Source: Leptolyngbya sp. SIO4C5 (lineage in GTDB: Bacteria; Cyanobacteriota; Cyanobacteriia; Phormidesmidales; Phormidesmidaceae). Taken from it: DNA of 5,272 bases. The position numbers and the translations under genes are program-made. Below the pieces are notes generated by a model, which was not told where the DNA came from, ran no database searches, and saw nothing but the letters and a program-made list of their open reading frames with translations. The stretch covers positions 1 to 5,272 of the forward strand of contig JAAHIC010000368.1 of assembly GCA_010671965.1 (NCBI GenBank), given 5' to 3'. Below, piece by piece: positions 1 to 4,703 of the stretch (the first letter of the stretch is position 1; every line of letters begins with the position of its first letter).

Positions 1-60
1 TGCTGTATAAAAGCGAGATTTCTAATATTTGAAGCTGGGAAATTTCGCTAAATAGATTGA

Positions 61-92
61 CTGGATAGGAGATCAAATCCAGACTGTTTTTT
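61..92 (+). terminator. Weak terminator-like hairpin with T-run
   Basis: CTGGAT (61-66) can pair with ATCCAG (77-82) across a 10-nt loop, and a run of six T follows at 87-92. The shape fits a rho-independent terminator for a plus-strand gene that would end just left of the window or at the TAA at 49-51. The stem is only 6 bp with 3 GC pairs, so the call is weak. Confidence 0.28.
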
Positions 93-234
93 CAAAAATT
101 CCAAGGGTTTCTACCAACGCTTTCTTTGGCGTTCGCTCCGTAGTCAAGAGACTGCAATGATAGTAACCTGGCCCATCGGCGGCGATCGCTTCCTGCCAGC
201 AGCAGCCTGCTAAAGCTGACTGACTAACCTTAAT

Positions 235-253
235 AACTGTAGCAACGACAGTT
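235..253. repeat. Small inverted repeat AACTGT-N7-ACAGTT
   Basis: AACTGT at 235-240 is mirrored by ACAGTT at 248-253 with a 7-base spacer. It could be a dimeric-regulator operator or a short hairpin in the ribD leader. Six-base arms arise by chance at this scale. A related but differently spaced pair, AACTG-N6-CAGTT, occurs at 4675-4690. Confidence 0.3.
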
Positions 254-268
254 GGCTGTATGACACAT

Positions 269-301
269 GACCCCAAACCGCCCATTTAGGTTCCTGGGGT
301 C
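269..301 (+). repeat. 11-bp bulged hairpin upstream of ribD
   Basis: GACCCCA (269-275) pairs with TGGGGTC (295-301). The stem then continues as AACC (276-279) with GGTT (289-292), with a CC bulge at 293-294 and a 9-nt loop at 280-288. No T-run follows, so it does not look like an intrinsic terminator. It lies 76 nt before the ribD GTG and would sit in the leader if transcription starts further upstream. It does not match an RNA family I know. Confidence 0.4.
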
Positions 302-377
302 TAAACGTACAGTCGCTAGAGCGCAAAGGGGCCGTGCATCTGCGATAGGCTGAGACAGAAGCTTCGCAGCCGCAAGA

Positions 378-1472
378 GTGAGTACCGCTTTGTTTACCGA
401 TTTCAATCGCGCCATGATGCAGCGCTGTTTATCCCTAGCGCAGCAGGCAGCAGGTTATACGGCTCCCAATCCGCTGGTAGGTGCAGTCATCACTCAGGAG
501 ACTGAGGTGGTGGGAGAGGGATATCATCCCCAGGCCGGGCAGCCTCACGCAGAGGTCTTTGCGCTCAGAGCCGCAGGCGATCGCGCCGTTGGGGGCACCC
601 TCTACGTTAATTTGGAACCCTGCAATCACTATGGGCGCACCCCCCCCTGCACCGAAGCCGTGATTCAGGCTGGTATTCGCCGGGTTTATGTCGGCATGAT
701 TGATCCCGATGAGCGCGTTTCGGGTCAGGGCGTTGCCCGGCTGCGAGAAGCTGGTCTTGAGGTGATAGTCGGTCTAGAAGAAGCGGCCTGCCTGCAGCTT
801 AATGAGGCTTTCGTCCATCGAATTCAGCACCATCGCCCCTTCGGCATTCTCAAATACGCCATGACTTTGGACGGCAAGATTGCGGCGACGTCTGGACACA
901 GCGCCTGGGTAACTGGCCCGGCGGCTCGAACGAGGGTGCACCAGCTACGGGCTGTCTGTGACGCCGTCATCATCGGCGGCAATACGCTGCGGCGGGATAA
1001 TCCCCATCTCACCAGCCACGGCCAAAGCGATCGCAATCCGCTGCGGGTCGTGATGAGCCAGCAGCTCAACTTGCCGCTCACGGCTAATCTCTGGCAGGTT
1101 GAAGTTGCTAAAACTCTGGTGCTTACCCAAACCGGCGCTAATCCCCAACTGCAAGATCAGCTCAGGCAAAAAGGGGTAGAGGTGGTAGCGTTAGATTCCC
1201 TGACGCCGGCAACTGCGATGGAATATCTATATCAGCGCCAACTACTATCTGTACTGTGGGAGTGTGGCGGACAACTGGCTGCAGCGGCGATCGCCGCTGC
1301 AGCCGTACAAAAAGTTTTGGCCTTTGTCGCACCCAAGATTATTGGTGGTCAAGGTGCACCATCCCCGGTAGGAGACTTGGGTTTAACGGCGATGACACAG
1401 GCCCGACCGCTAGAGCGCCTACGCTGGCAAATGATCGGCAGCGACCTGCTGGTAGAGGGCTATCTAGCTTAG
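378..1472 (+). CDS. ribD: Bifunctional riboflavin biosynthesis deaminase/reductase RibD
   Basis: RibD carries out two consecutive cytoplasmic steps of riboflavin synthesis: deamination of the GTP-derived diaminopyrimidine phosphate (EC 3.5.4.26), then NADPH-dependent reduction of its ribosyl side chain (EC 1.1.1.193). The 364-residue product is full length. The N-terminal deaminase domain (about residues 13-145) has the TAPNPLVGAV entry motif, HAE with zinc ligand His57 and catalytic Glu59, and PCNHYGRTPPC with zinc ligands Cys82 and Cys91. The reductase domain (about 152-364) shows LKYAMTLDGKIA (158-169), GGNTLRRDNPHLT (200-212), ECGG (295-298) and APKIIGG (318-324). The start is GTG at 378, the only start codon after the in-frame stop at 351-353 and before the double ATG at 414; no clear ribosome site precedes either. 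An AAAAIAAAA run (301-309) is encoded by a 28-bp palindrome. The gene appears monocistronic, and its stop overlaps the opposing thioredoxin-like gene. Confidence 0.97.
   Translation: MSTALFTDFNRAMMQRCLSLAQQAAGYTAPNPLVGAVITQETEVVGEGYHPQAGQPHAEVFALRAAGDRAVGGTLYVNLEPCNHYGRTPPCTEAVIQAGIRRVYVGMIDPDERVSGQGVARLREAGLEVIVGLEEAACLQLNEAFVHRIQHHRPFGILKYAMTLDGKIAATSGHSAWVTGPAARTRVHQLRAVCDAVIIGGNTLRRDNPHLTSHGQSDRNPLRVVMSQQLNLPLTANLWQVEVAKTLVLTQTGANPQLQDQLRQKGVEVVALDSLTPATAMEYLYQRQLLSVLWECGGQLAAAAIAAAAVQKVLAFVAPKIIGGQGAPSPVGDLGLTAMTQARPLERLRWQMIGSDLLVEGYLA
1277..1304. repeat. 28-bp perfect palindrome centred on HIP1
   Basis: The HIP1 octamer at 1287-1294 is the centre of a perfect inverted repeat with 14-base arms and no spacer. 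It reads GGCTGCAGCGGCGA up to position 1290, and the remaining half is its exact reverse complement. It lies within ribD and encodes the alanine run at residues 301-309, with Ile305 at the centre. The bases just outside (T1276 and G1305) end the symmetry. Confidence 0.95.
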
Positions 1473-1864
1473 TCTCGTAGGGGAACTTCTGACGGGACAG
1501 GAATGCTCAAGCTGCTGGAAGTGAGATAGCTGGTGACGGCTCGACTCCGCATAATTGCATCTAGCGCCTGCCGTAGGTCTTCGCGTCCGCGAAAGCTATC
1601 TAAACGTTCACACACCTCTCCATTTTCAACAAAAAGCAGGGTGGGTAGCGTCGTGAGGCGATAAAAATTAGCTAGCTTCAAATTTTCATCGGCATTAACA
1701 TTAACGACTCTGACCTGACCTTCCCACTCTGTCTGAAAGTTATTCAGCAAAGGTTTGATCATACGACACAACCCGCACCAAGGTGCCCAAAAATGCACTA
1801 GAACCGGAATAGAAGACTGCAAAACTTGGTTTTTAAATGTGGTGTCATTGACGGATGAAGACAT
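1469..1864 (-). CDS. Thioredoxin-like protein with WCGLC active site
   Basis: A probable cytoplasmic thiol-disulfide protein of 131 residues. The fold covers about residues 1-108: PVLVHFWAPWCGLC, with the redox pair Cys30 and Cys33, then conserved Pro38 and TTLPTLLF with cis-Pro74. It departs from classical thioredoxin: Leu replaces Pro inside the CGPC motif, the buried Asp (Asp26 in E. coli) aligns with His24, and the partner Lys57 aligns with Asn55. A third Cys sits at 85, and a Ser/Pro-rich tail follows residue 108. It fits a cyanobacterial 'thioredoxin domain protein' subfamily rather than TrxA itself; substrates are unknown. I start it at the ATG at 1864 (MSSSVND...), where I expect homologues to begin. 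The longer frame from ATG 1918 adds 18 residues but overlaps a TATAAT box. Its last four bases overlap the end of ribD. Confidence 0.88.
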   Translation of the reverse strand: MSSSVNDTTFKNQVLQSSIPVLVHFWAPWCGLCRMIKPLLNNFQTEWEGQVRVVNVNADENLKLANFYRLTTLPTLLFVENGEVCERLDSFRGREDLRQALDAIMRSRAVTSYLTSSSLSIPVPSEVPLRD

Positions 1865-1916
1865 TTGTTCAGTTAAATCAGGTGGATGAATAAATACTGT
1901 TTTAAGGCTTGGGATC

Positions 1917-1922
1917 ATTATA
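1917..1922 (-). promoter_or_regulatory. Candidate -10 box TATAAT for thioredoxin-like gene
   Basis: On the minus strand a perfect TATAAT lies at 1922-1917. Transcription would begin near 1910, leaving a leader of about 45 nt before the ATG at 1864. No good -35 hexamer is present; the bases at the right distance are T-rich. If functional, it excludes the upstream ATG at 1918, which overlaps the box. The rest of the 1919-2028 gap shows nothing else clear. Confidence 0.35.
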
Positions 1923-2028
1923 AAGTGGGCAGACCATAAAAAAATACCTAGGATTTGAGATTTGTTGTTTTCCTATAACATGAAGCTGAAACTGTAGTAA
2001 GTTCCTAAAGCCCAAAGTTGCTTAGCTG

Positions 2029-2745
2029 CTACCAGCCTGTCGCGCGAGTAGCCTGAATCAGGGCTGGGTGTAGCCACCAAAACAACAACACAAAGGCGCT
2101 GACGCCTAAGTAAGCAGGGCGGAGAAATTCTTGCAGTTTCAGAGACTGTTTACCCTGGGCGATCGCTAAAAACGGGATCACGGAAGTCCGCTGCTTCACG
2201 GCTGCAAACGCTTCGCCATAGCGATCGCTCCAGCGGCGATCACCATGCCACACCGCAAACAGATGATGCAGAATCAACCCCGCACAGGTGACGATCATAA
2301 ACGAGGTGCCGAGCCAGAGAGCATGGGCTATACACCAGATCACCTGGCCTACCATTTGGGGGTGGCGGGTGATGCGAATGATGCCAGTCTCGTAGAGATG
2401 CACCTGGGGTTTGCTGATGGCGGCTACCTCCAGCAGATTAAAAGTAGCCGGATATAAAAAGAGAAAAGAAATGGCCGATAGCACCCACACTGTCGTTTGC
2501 ATGCCCGGCGTGCCCTGTAGATTCCACAGTCGCAAACCGTCGTAGCGGTGATTGATAAAGTAGATAATTAGTCCTGAGGCCAGGGGCAAACTGACTAGAG
2601 CAAACAAGACCCGATAGGCCCGTGCTCCTATCAAAGTCTCTCCTTTAGGTCTTAGCGCTGCTAGCCCGCTATGGGCGATCGCAAACAACAGCAGCAGCCC
2701 CAGCATTATGAAGTGGCTAGTCGTCAACCAGGCAAAATCAGTCAT
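2029..2745 (-). CDS. Z-ISO: 15-cis-zeta-carotene isomerase (NnrU family membrane protein)
   Basis: A multi-pass membrane protein of 238 residues, most likely the haem-dependent enzyme that isomerises the 15-cis bond of zeta-carotene between the phytoene desaturase and zeta-carotene desaturase steps. Blocks I recognise from plant Z-ISO are YRVLFA (44-49), YFINHRYDG (62-70), FLYPATFNLLEVAA (96-109), ITRHPQMVGQ (125-134), HHLF (160-163) and RTSVIPF (186-192). His25 and His141 are 116 residues apart, the same spacing as the two haem-ligand histidines I recall for maize Z-ISO (150 and 266). Cys138 matches the nearby cysteine of that enzyme. Hydrophobic spans lie near 9-29, 43-65, 83-104, 131-166 and 209-228. 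The bacterial NnrU proteins share the fold but should match these blocks less closely. The ATG at 2745 has no Shine-Dalgarno sequence. The gene follows the DUF92 gene by 66 bp on the same strand. Confidence 0.9.
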   Translation of the reverse strand: MTDFAWLTTSHFIMLGLLLLFAIAHSGLAALRPKGETLIGARAYRVLFALVSLPLASGLIIYFINHRYDGLRLWNLQGTPGMQTTVWVLSAISFLFLYPATFNLLEVAAISKPQVHLYETGIIRITRHPQMVGQVIWCIAHALWLGTSFMIVTCAGLILHHLFAVWHGDRRWSDRYGEAFAAVKQRTSVIPFLAIAQGKQSLKLQEFLRPAYLGVSAFVLLFWWLHPALIQATRATGW

Positions 2746-2756
2746 AGAGGAGTGGC

Positions 2757-2793
2757 CAAAATGTCTCGGCGCTTGTTTTAGGCAAAATGTCTC
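2757..2793. repeat. Direct repeat of CAAAATGTCTC before the Z-ISO gene
   Basis: The 11-mer CAAAATGTCTC occurs at 2757-2767 and again at 2783-2793, 26 bp apart, within the 66-bp gap between the DUF92 and Z-ISO genes. The copy nearer Z-ISO ends 11 nt before its ATG. On the minus strand a poor promoter match, TTGGTT-N16-TATAGA (2819-2792), overlaps the distal copy. The repeats would then lie at the start of the leader and could be a paired regulator site or a small duplication. Confidence 0.5.
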
Positions 2794-2811
2794 TATAGTT
2801 AATTTTAGGGG

Positions 2812-3591
2812 TTAACCAATAGCGACTAGCAGCCAACCCAAAATAATTGCGGTTGCTGCTCCCAGCAGCGTGTTGATGATATTGACCACCTCATTTGTCA
2901 GCCAGTTAAAGCGTTCCTGAAGCGTTGCCCCAATTAGGCTCTCTAAATTAGTGGCGATAAAAGCGGCCACGATGCAAATGCCCATATCGAGGGGACTTAT
3001 CAGTCCTACCAGCCAGCCCAGAAGCGCGATCGCTCCAGAAGCGACCATCCCGGCCAAAGTGCCTTCCAAGCTAACGGCGCCCTCGGTGCCAGCAGGAACC
3101 GGCTGCAACGTTGTAATTAGAAAGGTGCGCTTACCGTAGGCTTTACCCACTTCACTGGCACAGGTGTCCGACAGCTTGGTGCTAAAGCTAGCCACATAGC
3201 CTAGGGACAATAAGGCTATCCAAATAGACCGACTTGGATCGGTGCTCCAGTAGGTCAATAGCCAAATCCCTAACGCACAGAGAGTTGCCGTGAGCGCCGA
3301 TCCCCAAACATTCTCTGGCCCGCGTGCCCCCGATCGCTTTTCAGCGATGCCCGCAGCTTCTTTTTTGGCCATGCCAATCCGGGTGACAGCAGACCCCATC
3401 AGAAAGTAAAACATGACAACGCTGTAGCCCCGCCAGCCTAAACAGCTCCACACCAAAACACCGAGCAGCCAAGCGTGGAAATAGCCCGCTGGTGTCAGCA
3501 GCTTTTTGGGAACCAGAAAAGCGATCGCCAGCAGCAAGCTATTGAGGGCGATCGCAATCCACCAAGGGCTAATAGCTGACAAAACTGGCAT
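2812..3591 (-). CDS. DUF92/TIGR00297 membrane protein, VTE6-like phytyl-phosphate kinase
   Basis: An integral membrane protein of 259 residues in the DUF92 family. The plant member VTE6 phosphorylates phytyl phosphate to phytyl diphosphate, returning phytol from chlorophyll breakdown to tocopherol and phylloquinone synthesis; a cyanobacterial homologue has been linked to the same step. Visible family motifs are RGPENVWGSA (90-99), STKLSDTCASEVGKAYGK (137-154), VPAGTEGAVSLEGTLAG (165-181) and ATNLESLIGATLQERF (213-228). About eight hydrophobic spans lie near residues 10-28, 33-50, 56-70, 98-115, 122-137, 178-198, 200-214 and 236-258. Length is normal for the family. The ATG at 3591 has no clear ribosome site. 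Family membership is secure; the kinase activity is inferred from VTE6. It may be co-transcribed with the downstream Z-ISO gene and is divergent from the VOC gene across 86 bp. Confidence 0.9.
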   Translation of the reverse strand: MPVLSAISPWWIAIALNSLLLAIAFLVPKKLLTPAGYFHAWLLGVLVWSCLGWRGYSVVMFYFLMGSAVTRIGMAKKEAAGIAEKRSGARGPENVWGSALTATLCALGIWLLTYWSTDPSRSIWIALLSLGYVASFSTKLSDTCASEVGKAYGKRTFLITTLQPVPAGTEGAVSLEGTLAGMVASGAIALLGWLVGLISPLDMGICIVAAFIATNLESLIGATLQERFNWLTNEVVNIINTLLGAATAIILGWLLVAIG

Positions 3592-3677
3592 AAAGCTGAA
3601 CGCGCAAACCTACAACAGCAGTCTAAAGCCTGGAGAGCGATCTAAGATGAGTCTAGAGTATGTAATCGACTGGCGCT

Positions 3678-4106
3678 ATGTCCTCTATTCTTTTCCATTT
3701 GGCTTTTCCGGTATCTGAAATTGCTAAGGCTAAAGAATTCTATGCCGAGGGGCTAGGCTGTGACGTGGGCCGAGAAACACCGGGTTCAGTTATCTTAAAC
3801 TTGGCGGGTCATCAGCTCGTTGCCCATCTCACCCACGAGCCGCTAGAGCCTCAGCGGGGGATCTATCCTCGCCACTTTGGCCTAGTTTTTCGACAAGAAG
3901 CTGATTGGGAAGCGCTCCTCGCTAGAGCGCAGTCTCAAAATTTAACTTTTCATCAGTCGCCCAAGCGCCGCTTTGTCGAGACGCCGCTGGAGCATCGCAC
4001 ATTTTTCCTAGAAGATCCTTTCCACAATCTTTTGGAATTTAAGTTCTACTGCCACGAAAGCGCTATCTTTGGCGAAACTGAGTACGCCCGCGTGGGGGAT
4101 ATATAA
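3678..4106 (+). CDS. VOC family protein, predicted extradiol-dioxygenase-like metalloenzyme
   Basis: A soluble 142-residue protein of the vicinal oxygen chelate fold (glyoxalase/bleomycin resistance/extradiol dioxygenase superfamily). The two beta-alpha-beta-beta-beta halves are visible: FHLAFPVSEIAKAKEFYAEG starts the first and RHFGLVF (65-71) the second, with FLEDPFHNLLEFK (110-122) at the end. His7, His66 and Glu120 fall where the family binds a divalent metal, giving the 2-His-1-Glu set. The GHQLVAHL segment (44-51) resembles the small single-domain group annotated as predicted extradiol dioxygenases. The substrate is not known and the neighbours do not reveal it. An in-frame stop at 3663-3665 fixes ATG 3678 as the first start; there is no Shine-Dalgarno sequence. 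A TA-rich TATGTAAT lies at 3659-3666, too close to the start and without a -35 to call a promoter. Confidence 0.88.
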   Translation: MSSILFHLAFPVSEIAKAKEFYAEGLGCDVGRETPGSVILNLAGHQLVAHLTHEPLEPQRGIYPRHFGLVFRQEADWEALLARAQSQNLTFHQSPKRRFVETPLEHRTFFLEDPFHNLLEFKFYCHESAIFGETEYARVGDI

Positions 4107-4164
4107 GCTTTTTAGCTTTGCTCTTTTCCCGGCTTATCTTGCATGGCCGCTAGCTGGGCTACCT

Positions 4165-4611
4165 CTAGTCAGTCTCGATAGGCCGATAGCTTTTCCGGAT
4201 GTATAGACAGTTGCGGCCATTGGTTTCAGGCGTATAGGTAAAGCGATCGGCAATTCGCTCCATCAGCCGCAGTCCCCGTCCACCTTCAGAATCTTTGTCG
4301 ATCACCTGGGGCGTCTTACGCAGCCAGTTCTGGACATCAAAGCCCGGCCCCCGATCCCAAATATAAATTTCCAGGGCCTCTGAAAAGATGACGACTTCAA
4401 TTTCAATCGGCGTTTCTGCCGCTAAGCTTTGGTGGGCATGGCGAACCGCGTTAGTAAATCCTTCTACCAGAGCTAACTGACACTGCAGCCAGACGTTCTC
4501 TGGAATTGGATATTGGGCCAAGTTCTGGAAGTGATCAAACCACGCCAGAACTTTATCCAAATCTTTTAGATCCGTCCTCGTCTGGAAACGGCGCTTCTGA
4601 ATGAGTTTCAA
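4165..4611 (-). CDS. RsbW-like anti-sigma factor / HATPase-domain regulator
   Basis: A GHKL-fold ATP-binding protein of 148 residues resembling the RsbW/SpoIIAB serine kinases, which bind sigma factors or phosphorylate STAS-domain antagonists. It shows the N-box EGFTNAVRHAH (Glu50, Asn54, His58), the G1 box IWDRGPGFD (Asp86, Gly88, Gly90) and the G2 box EGGRGLRLM (109-117), so ATP binding should be intact. Cyanobacteria use such proteins in partner-switch pathways such as the IcfG cluster, but no STAS antagonist or PP2C phosphatase lies in this window. The start is uncertain. I prefer TTG at 4611 because it is 11 nt after AAGGA and gives the usual family length. An open extension reaches TTG at 4707, overlapping the hydrolase stop as TTGA, and would add 32 residues with no visible motif. 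No ATG start is available. It lies downstream of the hydrolase gene and may share its transcript. Confidence 0.87.
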   Translation of the reverse strand: MKLIQKRRFQTRTDLKDLDKVLAWFDHFQNLAQYPIPENVWLQCQLALVEGFTNAVRHAHQSLAAETPIEIEVVIFSEALEIYIWDRGPGFDVQNWLRKTPQVIDKDSEGGRGLRLMERIADRFTYTPETNGRNCLYIRKSYRPIETD

Positions 4612-4622
4612 CGCTGAAAAAA

Positions 4623-4627
4623 TCCTT
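4623..4627 (-). promoter_or_regulatory. AAGGA ribosome-binding-site candidate deciding RsbW-like start
   Basis: On the minus strand AAGGA lies 11 nt before the TTG at 4611. Most other starts in the window lack any Shine-Dalgarno sequence, so this favours the shorter form of the RsbW-like protein over the TTG at 4707. The spacing is longer than ideal and the match could be chance. Confidence 0.35.
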
Positions 4628-4703
4628 GACGCGTACGGCGAGCTGTTAGATGCCCTGAGGCTCAAAATGATATTAACTGTTCGCGCAGTTCTGTTGCCGT
4701 AAT

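Larger units (their letters stand above)
1..377. other. Gene-free region upstream of ribD
   Basis: No convincing gene is visible here. The first 48 bases are open in one forward frame (stop TAA at 49-51) and could be the tail of an upstream gene, but 16 codons are too few to judge. Two minus-strand frames of 60-70 codons look like shadows: their products show no recognisable motif and one runs into ribD. What the stretch does hold is a weak terminator-like hairpin (61-92), a small inverted repeat at 116-133 (AACGC/GCGTT), a HIP1 octamer at 182-189, an AACTGT/ACAGTT palindrome at 235-253 and a longer hairpin at 269-301. I see no FMN-riboswitch core, tRNA or clear sigma-70-type promoter. Confidence 0.6.
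182..3555. repeat. Ten dispersed HIP1 octamers (GCGATCGC)
   Basis: Exact copies start at 182, 577, 1027, 1287, 2159, 2221, 2675, 3026, 3521 and 3548. One lies in the ribD leader, the others inside ribD, the Z-ISO gene and the DUF92 gene. HIP1 is the highly iterated palindrome typical of many cyanobacterial genomes. About one copy per 340 bp in this stretch is far above the random expectation of one per 65 kb. None occurs from 3556 to the end; there are near-misses such as GCGATCGG near 4243. Confidence 0.95.

Noticed and set aside
1..48. Possible C-terminal tail of an upstream plus-strand gene
   Set aside because: Sixteen codons open to the left edge cannot be told from chance. The terminator-like hairpin at 61-92 is the only support.
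73..285. Minus-strand open frame of 70 codons upstream of ribD
   Set aside because: No recognisable motif or domain, no ribosome site, and it runs through the AACTGT palindrome and part of the hairpin; most likely chance.
230..377. FMN riboswitch before ribD
   Set aside because: I looked for the conserved FMN (RFN) core sequences and did not find them; the hairpins present do not form its multi-branched layout.
230..415. Minus-strand open frame of 61 codons
   Set aside because: It overlaps the ribD start and the leader hairpin and has no recognisable features.
1459..1530. GCTATCT/AGATAGC inverted repeat across the ribD/thioredoxin junction as a bidirectional terminator
   Set aside because: Seven-base arms separated by 58 bases inside two coding regions are likely chance and would not form an efficient terminator.
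2245..2457. Plus-strand open frame of 70 codons inside the Z-ISO gene
   Set aside because: It is antisense to strongly conserved Z-ISO motifs and its product resembles nothing known.
3592..3677. NtcA-type site or clear divergent promoter between the DUF92 and VOC genes
   Set aside because: No GTA-N8-TAC and no paired -35/-10 elements. Only two AGTCTA hexamers 30 bp apart (3620, 3650) were seen, which is not enough.
4105..4118. AAGCT-TTTT-AGCTT hairpin after the VOC gene as a terminator
   Set aside because: The stem is only five mostly AT pairs and includes the stop codon end, and the following T-rich stretch is interrupted. Too weak to call.
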